From Corydoras sp. C115 (taxonomy: Eukaryota; Chordata; Actinopteri; Siluriformes; Callichthyidae), in contig JAFMOC010000908.1 in the NCBI GenBank assembly GCA_019802505.1, positions 1 to 64,000 of the forward strand: a stretch of 64,000 nucleotides of DNA, in the 5' to 3' direction. This document shows, one piece after another, positions 51,085-61,784 of this stretch. Each line of letters begins with the position of its first letter. Position 1 is the stretch's first letter. The translations under genes and the position numbers were made by a program. The notes under the pieces were generated by a model. It did no database searches, was not told the origin of the DNA, and was given only the letters and a program-made list of their open reading frames with translations.

Positions 51085-51625
51085 TATTACGGTGATGGGA
51101 TAGGAGGAAGCAATTTACGGACTCAGTGGAAGCCCCTAGTGGCGACTATCTCCAAGTGCCCGGGAAACAATAATCTAAGGTGCAAATAAGAGCAATTAAA
51201 GGGTGTGTACAATGAAGGTGTGATATAATAGGGAGTATATTGATTATACAGACTGTACTTTACGGGGATCGAACTCAGGAACGCTAAACATAAATCACGC
51301 TGAAACAGCGGTACAATAAGCCAACTAAGGAGCCTACCGAAGTTCCGGCGGCTGGAAAGTACAGTTTAAATTAAACACAAACGAGGGAGGAGCGCGCTCC
51401 GCACAATCTTTTGTGCTGCAACTGACGTGAACATAAAGGAGCGCACGGAATGAACAACGTCTGTGCGCAAGCGCACTAATCACAATTCCTCAAAAGCTCG
51501 AAGCCGCGAGTGAAAAAAAAACAAAAAACATCCGATACGCGCGTGCTGACTTTAGCCACGCTAACGCGCGTGTCAGAAGCGAGAGTTGCGCGCTTCGGCA
51601 GCGCGCACGCACGCACGCACACACG

Positions 51626-51668
<43 letters not shown>

Positions 51669-52103
51669 CGCCTGCGCTGCTTCTCGAGCTCAACGCAGCG
51701 AGCGCTAGCGACTGTCCAACCAGCGACACGCCCACCACCACGCGCTGTCTTTGCCTGCTAGAGCTAGCTTGCCCCCAGTGGCTGCTAGCAGCATAAGAGG
51801 TGAAAACAGCGGACCACCCCAGAGTCAGAGTGCTCTTGCCGACTGGACCAGATAGGACAGAGGTGAAAGGCACAATCAATAAACATTGGCAAAATTGGTC
51901 ACAGTGTCACGTGGCGGCAAGCGTCAGGTTACAGTGCGACAAAGCGCGAGGCTTGTCGCATTGTTTAAGTGGGTGAGCCGGCAGGTGCGCCTTGTTGCTG
52001 TTGATTGGCGCGGCGCCTTCTGGGAGTTGTAGTTCTCCCACCAGGACGCTGCCCTCTACCAGTACTTCGTCGCCTACCCCTAGTGGCTGGTCGCCCCGTT
52101 ACA
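51085..52103 (-). repeat. 3' LTR of the deleted Gypsy element
   Basis: 1,019 bp, very similar to the partner at 54759-55724. A CA microsatellite (about 51601-51666) is longer here and largely accounts for the length difference, along with an extra segment around 51540-51590 absent from the other LTR. Confidence 0.93.
51601..51666. repeat. CA microsatellite inside LTR
   Basis: Alternating ACGC/CACA then pure CA dinucleotides. The matching tract in the other LTR (about 55246-55288) is shorter and interrupted, showing change after insertion. Confidence 0.9.
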
Positions 52104-52470
52104 GTACCCCCCCCTCTAGGGGCGGCTCCTGACGTCCCCAGGCCGGTGGCCCGATCTCTTCTAAACTGCCGAATGAGGTCGGGATCCAAGATGTGTCTGG
52201 ATGGGACCCAGGAACGTTCCTCCGGACCGTAACCCTCCCAATCCACAAGGTATTGGGTAGAGCCTTGGACCTGACGGGAATCCAGCAAACGTCGTACCGT
52301 GTACGCGAGGCCTCCCGCGACCTGCCTGGGAGCAGGTGGAAGCGTGGCTGGGACAGGCCCCTGGCATAGGTATGGTTTAAGTCTCGAGATGTGGAAGGTA
52401 GGGTGAATTCGCATAGCTGGGGGCAGTTCCAGCCGATACGTGACTGGATTTGTGGAGGTGGAGGACAGGT
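51965..52470 (-). pseudogene. C-terminal pol remnant with chromodomain (deleted Gypsy)
   Basis: Sense frame reads YRLELPPAMRIHPTFHISRL, the end of the integrase C-terminal region, then a chromodomain (STQYLVDWEGYGPEERSWV, ILDPDLI) and a basic Arg/Gly-rich tail. It runs into the LTR, as in the full-length relative at 43-48 kb. It joins abruptly to the reverse transcriptase C-terminal region near 52470, where about two domains are missing. Chromodomains steer integration toward marked chromatin. Confidence 0.85.
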
Positions 52471-53923
52471 GAAGAGGTTAAGCATCCCCGAAGGGTATTG
52501 AACGCCCGATCTGCTTCGGGAGTCCAGCGAAAACGACCTGGAATTTTTCGAGTTAGGGCTAAGATAGGAGCCGCGATGGAGCCGAAATCTCTCACAAATT
52601 TGCGAAAGAAATTTGTGAAGCCCATAAAACGCTGAACCTCCCGAAGAGAGTTCGGACGGGGCCAGTTAGTCACAGCCTGAACCTTGGCGGGGTCCATTCT
52701 GAGGGTACCTTGTGAGATGATGAACCCCAGAAAAGATACCGTGGAGGAATGGAAGACTTGACAAACAGCTTGTGCTACAGTAGGAGCTGGAGAACCAGCC
52801 TCACGTGGCCGACATGCTCCTCTAATGACCGACTGTAGATGAGTATATCGTCCAAATAGACATAGACGTAACGGCCTAATGTCTCTCTTAACGCCTCGTG
52901 AATGAACCGCTGGAAAACGGCAGGGGCGTTCATCAAGCCGAAGGGCATGACCCGATATTCATAATGACCAGTTGGGGTCAGAAATGCCGTCTTCCACTCG
53001 TCCCCCTGCCGTATACGGATAAGGTTGTAGGCGCTGCGCAGGTCCAGCTTAGTAAAGATGGATGCCTGCTGCAGAGCCTCAAACCCTGTGGCCATAAGAG
53101 GCAGAGGGTAGCGGTCCCTCACAGTGATGGCGTTAAGAGCACGGTAGTCTATGCATGGACGAAGGGTGCCATCCTTTTTCTTAACAAAAAAAAATCCTGC
53201 CCCTGCCGGTGAGGATGACTGTCGGATAAACCCCTGTTCTATGGCCTCCTTCACATAGTTCTCCATGGCTGTGCGTTCGGCGGGGTTTAAGGAAAACAGC
53301 CTGCCCCGTGGTGGTGTGGTACCAGGTAGCAGGTTGATGGCACAGTCATAGGGTCTATGTGAGGGAAGGCTCAGGGCCCTGGTCTTACTAAAGGCCTCTC
53401 TAAGGTCATGATAGTAGTGGGGCACCTTGGAGAGGTCACAGGGTTCCTCCATGTTAGGCTGTTGGGAGCACCTGGGGAGCAGACAGGCCTCCTGACAGCG
53501 TGGAGCCCACCCAGAGATGGAACGTGTCTGCCAATCGACCCGAGGATTGTGCTGGGTGAGCCAGGGGAACCCTAAAACCAACAGGAGATTGGGAACTCTG
53601 GTGACAAATAGTCGAAGAGTCTCCCGGTGACCCTTAGTGTCAAGATGGACTGGGTGGGTGGCATGTGTAATAGGACCCGCCCCCAGCATCCGCCCATCTA
53701 GGGCCCGCACTGGTATGGGCTCCGGCAACCTCTCAGTAGGCACTCCTAGAGATCTGACCAGACCCTCGTCAACAAAGTTGCCACCTGCCCCAGAGTCCAG
53801 AAAGGCGAACACTCGGGAGTGGGGTGTTTCTCCCCATGACAGAGTTCCCTCGACAATAACACCGGCGGGGGATTTGGGATACGGCCTAGACCCGGCCCCC
53901 CTGACCGGGCCTGGCCCCTGCAT
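52471..53923 (-). pseudogene. Protease and reverse transcriptase of the deleted Gypsy element
   Basis: Main frame 53923 to 52775 (382 codons): aspartic protease with FAFLDSGAGGNFVDEG at about residues 38-55 and LVLGFPWLTQHNPRVDW. The reverse transcriptase follows, with GFFFVKKKDGTLRPCIDYRA, FTKLDLRSAYNLIRI, MPFGLMNAPAVFQRF and an intact YVYLDDILIYS. A small frameshift near 52790 leads to the frame that continues as MDPAKVQAVTNWPRP and MGFTNFFRKFVRDF to about 52480, ending at SSPVLHLH before the deletion junction. RNase H and integrase core are absent. Confidence 0.92.
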
Positions 53924-54742
53924 TTCCTGACAATCGTGAACCCGACTCTTCAGTTCCCCCTAATTGCATGGGTTCAGGACCCCCACGGGGTGCTGCATGA
54001 TAGCGGGGTGGTGAGTGCCAGCGAGGTTGGCCTGTGGAGGCCTTGGGGTGATTCATTCTCTCCCGGGCCCGCTGCCGAATGCGGGTGTCAAGCCTTATAC
54101 AGAGCTCATACATCTCCTCTAAACTGTCTGGCGGGTACGCTCGCTCAACCCCTTTTCGAAAATACCCAATAAGGCTGGCTCATTCCAGCCGCTCTCGGCC
54201 GCTACCGTTCTAAAATCAATGACATAATCGGCCGCGGAGCGAGTTCCCTGCGTCAAGGTAAGGAGGCGAGCAGACACCTTCCTACCCTCCTTGGGGTTAT
54301 AAAACGTTTGCCGGAGTGCGCGGCGGAAAGCCAGTTCGCTGGCACATTCATGCGCGTCCGCCTCCCACAGGGCTGTGGCCCAGGTCAATGCCCTACCTGT
54401 AAGAAGGGAGATCATGATCACTACCTTAGCACGCTCAGTGGGGAAGCGTGATGGCTGCTGCTCAATAGTCAACGAGCATTGCAGCAAGAATTCACGGCAT
54501 TTATCTGCCTCTCCAGCAAAACGTTCAGGGGGGGAGACATATGCCTCAGGGGTCCCAGATGTTGATGCCCCTGGAGACCCCCTAGAGGAAGGTAGGGGCA
54601 CCGAAGCAGCGGCCTCAGTTTGTAGTTGAGTCATGAGGGCGAGCTGCTGGGCTATCTGCTCCAACAACTGCTCATGCCGACCGATGGCTGTCCCCTGTTG
54701 TTGCAAGGCTTCCTGAAATAACTTAAAGTCCGCTGCCTCCAT
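53886..54742 (-). pseudogene. Gag of the deleted Gypsy element, frameshifted
   Basis: Starts at ATG 54742 (MEAADFKLFQEALQQQGTAI). A coiled-coil leader is followed by a retrotransposon gag domain (PPERFAGEADKCREFLLQCS, FYNPKEGRK, GTRSAADYVIDFRT). One base is gained or lost in the GGGG near 54150, giving a false stop just after. In the other frame the protein continues (SLEEMYELCIRLDTR) to 53886 with a basic region. I do not see a CCHC knuckle where the relative at 43-48 kb has one. Confidence 0.88.
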
Positions 54743-54758
54743 ACTGGTCGCACTGTAC

Positions 54759-55724
54759 TATTACGGTGATGGGATAGGAGGAAGCAATTTACGGACTCAG
54801 TGGAAGCCCCTAGTGGCGACTATCTCCAAGTGCCCGGGAAACAATAATCTAAGGTACAAATAAGAGCAATTAAAGGGTGTGTACAATGAAGGTGTGATAT
54901 AATAGGGAGTATATTGATTATACAGACTGTACTTTACGGGGATCGAACTCAGGAACGCTAAACATAAATCACGCTGAAACAGCGGTACAATAAGCCAACT
55001 AAGGAGCCTACCGAAGTTCCGGCGGCTGGAAAGTACAGTTTAAATTAAACACAAACGAGGGAGGAGCGCGCTCCGCACAATCTTTTGTGCTGCAACTGAC
55101 GTGAACATAAAGAAGCGCGCGGAATGAACAACGTCTGTGCGCAAGCGCACTAATCACAATTCCTCGAAAGCTCGAAGCCGCGAGTGAAAAAAAAACAAAA
55201 AACATCCGATGCGCGCGTGTCAGAAACGAGAGTGGTGCGCTTCGCACGCACACACACACGCACGCACACGAACACACACACACACACTCCGCCTGCGCTG
55301 ATTCTCGAGCTCAACGCAGTGAGCGCTGGCGACTGTCCAACCAGCGACACGCCCACCACCACGCGCTGTCTTTGCCTGCTAGAGCTAGCTTGCCCCCAGT
55401 GGCTGCTAGCAGCATAAGAGGTGAAAAAAGCGGACCACCCCAGAGTCAGAGTGCTCTGGCCGACTGGACCGGATAGGACAGAGGTGAAAGGCACAATCAA
55501 TAAACATTGGCAAAATTGGTCACAGTGTCACGTGGCGGCAAGCGTCAGGTTACAGTGCGACAAAGCACGAGGCTTGTCGCATTGTTTAAGTGGGTGAGCC
55601 GGCAGGTGCGCCTTGTTGCTGTTGATTGGCGCGGCGCCTTCTGGGAGTTGTAGTTCTCCCACCAGGACGCTGCCCTCTACCAGTACTTCGTCGCCTACCC
55701 CTAGTGGCTGGTCGCCCCGTTACA
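54759..55724 (-). repeat. 5' LTR of the deleted Gypsy element
   Basis: 966 bp, TATTACGGTGATGGG to CGCCCCGTTACA on the plus strand, high similarity to 51085-52103. Followed by the duplicated AACCC. Confidence 0.93.
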
Positions 55725-56090
55725 AACCCTTAACCTAACCCTCAACCTGACACCTAAACCTAACCCTGAACCTAACCTACCCTAAATCTAACTTGACCTA
55801 ACCATCAACCTATCTTTAACCTAACCCCTAACCCACCCTTTAACTTAACCCCTGACCTAACCCTTTACCTAACCCTGAACCTTACCTAACCTAACCATCA
55901 ACCTATCTTTAACCTAACCCTCAACCTAACCCTTAACCTAACCCTTATACTAAACCTCAAGGGAAACCCTAAGCTAAATCCAACCCTGAACTCCTAAAAT
56001 TGACCCTTAACCTACTTTCAACCTGACCCCAACCTAACCTATACCTCAAACCGGACCCTAAAATCTAACCATAACCTAACCTTTATATAA

Positions 56091-56098
<8 letters not shown>

Positions 56099-56154
<56 letters not shown>
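56099..56154. repeat. AT microsatellite
   Basis: Uninterrupted TA dinucleotide run within the telomere-like tract. Confidence 0.95.
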
Positions 56155-56157
<3 letters not shown>

Positions 56158-56429
56158 TATTTTTTTTTTGCCCCCTACCCTCCCTCTTTTGTTTAGCCCC
56201 ATCCTTTTTTATTAGATAAGCTTATTTGGGTCGGGTTCATCTTTTTGAAATTACGGGACATCTGAGGAAGACGTGAGCCTGTGCTCTAAAAGGGAAGACC
56301 CTATGTATAAGATTTAAATTAATCTTTACCTTAACCTAACCCTAACCCTAAACCTAACTTTAATCCTGACCATAACTTTAATTGACCCTCAATTTTAATC
56401 TGATCCTATCCCTAAACCTAACCTTAAGG

Positions 56430-56700
56430 ATCAAGACCTCCAGATTACAGAGAAGCTTTTTTCCACATGCCATCACACTCATGAACAGCTGAACATTTAA
56501 ACACTACTTCTGGACTCATTCTCAACAATCTCAACCAATCTTCTTCCACTCTCCACCTATTTAACTATTCATTACAGTATTGCACTAGCACTTTATTTCA
56601 ATACAATCTGCAAATTGCACAACCGTCATGTTTACAGGTGTGTCTGTGAGTGTGTGTGTGTGCGTGTGCGCGTGTATGAGGAATGCTAGTTTGGGTATGT
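56430..56700 (+). mobile_element. 3' end fragment of a non-LTR retrotransposon
   Basis: The sequence GAGAAGCTTTTTTCCACATG followed by CCATCACACTCATGAACAGC translates to SFFPHAITLMNS and a stop. This is the typical C-terminus of LINE polyproteins in fish. A UTR with a TG-rich simple repeat (about 56640-56690) follows. The family is uncertain. Confidence 0.55.
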
Positions 56701-57371
56701 CTGTCACTTAACCTTAATTGACCCTGAATAACAATCTGACCCTATCTCTAAACCTAACCTTAACCTTGACCCTAACCTTAATTGCCCCTGAATTTCAATC
56801 TGACCTTATTCCTAAACCTAACCTTAACCTTGACCCTAACCTTAATTGCCCCTGAATTTCAATCTGACCTTATCCCTAAACCTAACCTTAACCTTGACCC
56901 TAACCTTAATTGCCCCTGAATTTCAATCTGACCTTATCCCTAAACCTAATTTTAATTGATACTTAATCTCGATCTGACCCTATCCCTAACCCTAACTTGG
57001 ACCCTAATTTTAATTGACCCTTGGTTTTAATTTGACCCTAACCCTAACCTACTTTTCTTAATAATCAACCTTAAGATTTAATTTGACCACACCCTTAACA
57101 TACCTACTCCTCTTCTTCCTTTCCCCCCCCCCCCCCCCACTTTGAGTTTTATGTGAAATGGACAAACCTTTTTTTTTTGAGTATTTTTCTTTTTAGATAT
57201 TAATGAGACTTTTTTAATTTTGGATTTTTATTATGATTGATTTTAAACTATAGAAGATCAAGAGTACCTGGGGAGGACGTGTGCCCGTGCACTGAGAGGG
57301 AATGCCCTACAAAAAAAGATTTTTTCTAATCCTCAGTCTGACCTAACCCTAACCCTAACCCCTAACCCTAA

Positions 57372-57600
57372 CATGGCACAAATAAAACAACATGTCTATG
57401 ACATAAAGAATAATAAAAGAAATACCTGGTGCAGCACTTTTTGCAGGTGGGACTGGTCCATCTCAGGGTCACAGGAGTGGAAGGAAACGGATTCTGGTCT
57501 GTGGAACAGAGAAAAAGAAAGGAGAAGGAGTGGATCACTAAACTGGATACGACATCCTAAGGGTTTCAATCAAATACTATAGTGCATAATCTATAAGTTT
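57372..57600 (+). pseudogene. Penelope-like fragment: extreme C-terminus of the GIY-YIG domain
   Basis: Directly after CCCTAACCCTAAC the frame reads IKQHVYDIKNNKRNT, matching KQHIYL in Penelope copy 1 and MYNIKNRREIHT in copy 2. With one frame change it continues as LVQHFLQVG and KEKEWITKLDTTS, the conserved end of Penelope nuclease domains. So it is a strongly 5'-truncated 3' piece. It sits upstream of and in the same orientation as copy 2, as in the partial tandem layouts seen with Penelope elements. Confidence 0.75.
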
Positions 57601-58075
57601 AACTGTCTGTTTTTTCTATTGTTGTTCTTTCAATTGTCTTTTTATTTGTATTAAGTCATTTTCATAAATTAACCTTTTTTTCCCCTCCAAATTTCCGGTC
57701 CTTCTATCCCCCCCCCCTTCCCTCTGGTTTCTCTGTTTCTTGCAGGATCCATCGCAGGATCACCGCTTTGGGGGTTTTGCATGTAACTAACTGATGTGGT
57801 TTGAAGTGTAATGTAAATAATATGGAATTGTTGTGAGATAGCACTTACCCTTATCGAAAGCACTTAAAACTCCAGGGAAGGGTGTACTGTGTTGGATCCT
57901 GCAAGATCAGGAGACATTCAACCTAGTTATAATCACAGTAGGGAACCTAGGGAAAGTATAGCACTTAGAGAAAAAAATGTGTGTCTTTTTTCTCCCCTTT
58001 TCTTTTAGTGTGACACTTTTTTTTCTTTGTAGATATTAAAAGGTAGAATTATTTGAGCACTTATAATTTAGTACC
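57601..58075 (+). other. Noncoding tail after the Penelope fragment
   Basis: T-rich and mixed sequence without an ORF. It probably contains the 3' UTR of the Penelope fragment. A word GGATCCTGCAAGATCAGGAG near 57894 is a small inverted repeat. Nothing else recognised. Confidence 0.35.
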
Positions 58076-59007
58076 TGTAACAGATGCCTGCAGCACCTGT
58101 CCCTTATTTGGTCCTTTATTAGCTCAGTTGGGTGATTGGTTGGGTAAGTGTGTCATGACGTCCTGAACCCAGAGATCAGACCAAAACTGAAATATGCTGA
58201 TACGGTGCTTTATTCAGCAGTTTCGTTTAAAAATAAAAAAAACAAAATGAAATCCAACTGCGTGGAACGAAAAACCAAACTCCCGCGAGACACAGGGCGA
58301 AAAACCAAAGAGAAGGCCTCAAGCTTCGTGGGACAGCAGAGTACTGGTCCAGGAGGTGCAGCAGGTGCGTCTCTGACGCAGACGAGGAAGCGCACGCCGG
58401 ACGGGACCTCCGATACACGGATTAAGGCTGGAAGATAGGAAATAATCACAGGATTACGTGTAATGATCGTGCTAACGGCGACGATCCAACGCACCGAGTC
58501 CTGTACCTGCGCACCTTAAATAGAGGTGACAATTAGAACGCCGGCGACATCCCACGCCCCTCTTCCGGTGAGAGGCGTGGTGAACGCGGGCTAGTAGACG
58601 CTGGAGTGTCATGTCTTACAAAGTGCACGTGTTTAGTTGGGTTTGTATTTAGTCCTCGTTTCCCCGCGGTTCTGAGCACGTCTTTGGTTTGTGGTTACCT
58701 AACCCTATGTTACATTGTTCGTTTACCCCCTTTTTGTTGGCGCTTCGGCACCATGTTTTAATAAATTTAAGTTTTGGCTTTTATCCCAGTGTTTCCATTT
58801 TTTCTCCTTCCGCATTTTTGCCACGGTGTGTCGCTGCACACTTGCTCCGCGCAGGTCGCACTCGTGGGAGTGTTTCCCTCTGTTTCGACCGGCTGATGCA
58901 GTGGCTCACGCGTAGCCGGTGCCCGGGAAACGCTCACTATGCACGAGCGGCATACGCAATTGCCCCGCGTAGCCGCTCTTCTCCGGGGAAAGACGGACTT
59001 TGTAACA
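58076..59007 (+). mobile_element. Outer solo LTR (plus strand) split by a nested solo LTR
   Basis: Starts TGTAACAGATGCCTGC and ends GACTTTGTAACA, with a 5-bp duplication GTACC at 58071-58075 and 59008-59012. A TTTAATAAATTT lies near 58760 as poly(A) signal. After removing the nested LTR and one copy of AAGTG, about 457 bp remain. No coding sequence; the open frames here are chance. Confidence 0.8.
58151..58620 (-). mobile_element. Inner solo LTR nested in the outer solo LTR
   Basis: Starts TGTCATGACGTCCTG and ends TGTCATGTCTTACA, with a 5-bp duplication AAGTG (58146-58150 and 58621-58625). TTTATT near 58209 is a minus-strand poly(A) signal. 470 bp, no ORF of note. A different family from the outer LTR. 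Confidence 0.85.
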
Positions 59008-59059
59008 GTACCTAGGTTCCTACAATAATTTAATAAGACCCCCATAATTTCACACCAAA

Positions 59060-59305
59060 TACAGTTTATGATTTTTTGTAACCCTCATTTCAACCCAGAC
59101 CCTAACCCTAACCTCATTTATTTAAAGCTAATTTATTTTTTGTTCTAATCCCAACCTCTGCACTAACCTTAACCTTAACCCAACCCTACAACCTAACCCT
59201 AACCTTAATTTATTCAAAATATAATTTATTTTTTGTCCTAATTTTAACCTCTGCACTAACCTTAACCGCAACCCAACCCCAAAACCCAACCCCAAAGCCC
59301 TCTAA
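59060..59305 (+). repeat. Telomere-like tract with two roughly 100-bp units
   Basis: CCTAACCCTAACC words, plus two diverged copies of a unit with AATTTATTTTTTG, ACCTCTGCACTAACCTTAAC and AACCCAACCC at about 59125 and 59225. It runs directly into the 5' end of Penelope copy 2. Confidence 0.65.
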
Positions 59306-61324
59306 AACTTTTAGATTTGAATTCCATAGTGGAATTCAAAAAGGGAAGTGAAGTTATCAATTTATCTAGAAAATTTGTTCCATCCAGTGAACAACTTAAA
59401 CTCCTTAATAAGGGCTTAACATTTATACCAACCCCCAAAATTAACAATGAAACCAAGAAACTATTAGAACTTGATCTACAAAGACATCATAGGAGACTGT
59501 TATTAACAACTTATTACCGACATAAAAAAAAAATGAAATACTTACCTTTCACCCACAAGTCCACCTGGACACCAAAATTAATACAGGTCCCAGAAAACAT
59601 TAGGAAAATAATTAGAGCTGAATATGCCCTCAAAAACTTACCTTTTAATGTCAACAGACCCCTAAACCTAAACAAGAGAGAAATAAAAGCATTAATTCTA
59701 CTCAAAAAGAACAAAGACATTGTCATTAAACTGGCCGATAAGGGTAGTGCGACGGTCATGATGGATAGGGAAACATATACACAAGAAGCTTACCGCCAGT
59801 TAGACCAAACAGAATATTTCCCTGAAACAATTTAAAAAATCCAACAAATTATTACTCAATGAGAAAAAACTTATAAATAAAAAACAAGTAGCTTACCTGA
59901 TGCCTCCAGATGATCCACGAGCAAGAATCTTTTACCTTCTTCCCAAGATCCACAAAAATCCAGAATCCTCGAGTGTCCCGTTCCAAATGCCCCCAGGACG
60001 TCCCATAGTATCCGACTGTGACAGTGATACCTACGCAACAGCGGAATACATAGAATATTTCCTCAACCCAATAAGTATTAAGCATCCCAGCTACATTAAA
60101 GACACCTATGACTTTATTGAGAAAATAAACAAAATTAAATTACCTAATGAGTGCTTACTCTTCGCCATTGACATAGAGAGCCTCTATACAAACATAGAGA
60201 CAGAGGCAGGTCTCGCAGCGGTACGAGAGTTCTTTACCAGGTACCCTGACACAAACAGACCAGACAAAGAAATTTTGAAATTATTAGAAATTAATTTGAC
60301 CCGAAATGACTTCGAATTTGATTCAAAATGGTTTCTGCAAATCAAAGGAACGGCAATGGGCAAAAAATTTGCCCCCTCATATGCCAATATTTTTATGGCC
60401 AAATGGGAAGAGGAAGCAATAGCAACTTGGCCTTTAAAACCACTCCACTATTTAAGATTCCGGGATGACATCTGGGGAGTCTGGCCAGGAACCCAATCAC
60501 AGTTCATTGAATTTGCAGAACACCTCAATAAATTTCATAACTCCATTAAAATTAAATACTCCCTACATCAATCAAAAGTCAACTTTTTAGACACAATCAC
60601 TTATAAAGATAGTGACTTCAAAAAGACTGGCCAGCTGCAAACCCGGGTATTTTTTAAGGAGACGGATACACATGCATTACTGCACAAATCCAGTTTCCAT
60701 CCGAAACATACCTTTAGAGGCATTATTAAATCTCAACTGGTCAGATTCCACCGCATATCCTCACAACCAGAGGGATTTTGGGGGGCAACTAAAACCCTAT
60801 TTGGGACACTCGGGAGACGTGGTTACTCACGCTCATTTTTGAGAACCTGCCTCAAAAATTTCCTGCCTGGGGAGTCAGAAGTCACAAAACCCACAATTAA
60901 AGAAGAAAAAATAATTCCATTGGTGTCCACCTTTTCAGACTATAGTCTTAAGTTAAATAAAAGGGTCAAAGACAATTTTGATACATTTATAGCACAAGGG
61001 ACGGTCCTGAGAGACCACACAGTTATTTCGGCCTACAGAAGGAACAAAAATCTTAAAGATTTATTAATTAAAAGCAAATTACCGCAGATCTTAACAGACC
61101 CATCAAAACTTTACCCAATTAACGAATTTGAACCCAGACGATATGTCATGAACCCAAAATCTAGAATGATATTTGAAATTCAGCCTCCCCTTAAAGATCA
61201 CACCGCTAATTGTGTCTTTTTAATTGTTTGCAAAGTTTGCAACAAACAATATGTAGGGGAAACTAAAAACACGTTAAGAAAAAGGATGTACAACATTAAA
61301 AACAGAAGGGAGATACACACACTC
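59306..61324 (+). pseudogene. Penelope-like element copy 2 (RT and start of GIY-YIG)
   Basis: The first frame (59317-59835) has LLNKGLTFIPTPK and IVIKLADKGSATVMMDRETY. A stop and a frameshift near 59835-59890 follow. The second frame (from 59900) carries FYLLPKIHKNPE, PPGRPIVSDCDSD, LLFAIDIESLYTNI (motif A), IKGTAMGKKFAPSYANIFMA (motif B), LRFRDDIWGVW (motif C), VNFLDTI and DTHALLHKSSFHPKHTFRGI. The GIY-YIG start is VFLIVCKVCNKQYVGETKN. It is cut at 61324 by a Gypsy LTR; the rest should lie beyond that element outside the window. It has a complete RT but no SGNH-type ORF1 before it, because telomere-like DNA abuts its 5' end. It differs clearly from copy 1, so it is another subfamily. Confidence 0.93.
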
Positions 61325-61784
61325 TGTCACGGACGCCGATAGTGCGTAATGACAAATAGAACGCAGTCCGATGTTCAAAGGCAAAATAATATTTACTAAA
61401 CAAAAAGCGACCTCCAAAATAAAACAAAGTGAAACACAAAAACAAACCCAAACACTAAGTGGAGGCGAGCTGGCCGGATGCCAGTAGAGACGACAGCTAA
61501 ACCCGCGATGAAGACGATCGCCGTAGCCGTCGTAATGGAGAGCGAAACACAAACGAGAGCGCTTAGTCCTGAAACGGGAATCACACAGAGGAGAGTCATG
61601 TAACGAAAACCAACGCGACAAACACTAACAAAAGACGGAAATAAATAGGAAAACGGAAGTGACAAAACCAGGAAACCGGAATCAGAATTCCGGTGACCTG
61701 GAGCGAGATCGCGTCTGCGCAAGACCGCCCACAGAACCACCACCAGGTGACGTAGCAGCGCCGCTAGAGGGAGCAGTAGTGACA
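61325..61784 (-). repeat. 3' LTR of Gypsy chromovirus copy 2
   Basis: 460 bp, TGTCACGGACGCC to TAGTGACA on the plus strand; closely similar to the LTRs of copy 1. Confidence 0.95.

Larger units (their letters stand above)
51085..55724 (-). mobile_element. Internally deleted Gypsy chromovirus in telomere-like repeats
   Basis: Long direct repeats (51085-52103 and 54759-55724) flank 2.65 kb of internal sequence. The target duplication is AACCC (51080-51084 and 55725-55729). In sense the LTR starts TGTAACGGGGCG and ends CACCGTAATA, so the 3' tip ends TA rather than CA. Gag, protease, reverse transcriptase and chromodomain remain, but RNase H and the integrase core are missing. Another family than the 43-48 kb element. 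Confidence 0.92.
55725..57371 (+). repeat. Degenerate telomere-like tract with embedded repeats
   Basis: Irregular AACCCTAACC, AACCTTAACC and CTTAACCTAACC words through most of the interval. An AT microsatellite lies at 56099-56154. Three copies of a 64-bp unit occur at about 56760-56960 (words CCTTAATTGCCCCTGAATTT and CTTAACCTTGACCCTAA; starts 56781, 56845 and 56909 in phase). A 50-bp block recurs at 56255 and 57261 (GGAAGACGTGAGCCTGTGC against GGAGGACGTGTGCCCGTGC). A C-run lies near 57127. No gene. It may be an interstitial or subtelomeric remnant. Confidence 0.75.

Noticed and set aside
51476..51879. Frames rich in Cys-Val or Thr-His around the CA repeat
   Set aside because: They are translations of the CA microsatellite and LTR.
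56240..56310. Possible hammerhead ribozyme (CTGAGGA core-like word) near the Penelope fragment
   Set aside because: No matching GAAA core and no convincing three-stem fold could be drawn by eye; hammerheads occur in Penelope elements, so a structure search would be worthwhile.
58689..59015. 108-codon open frame on the plus strand
   Set aside because: Lies wholly within the solo LTR and lacks any protein family feature.
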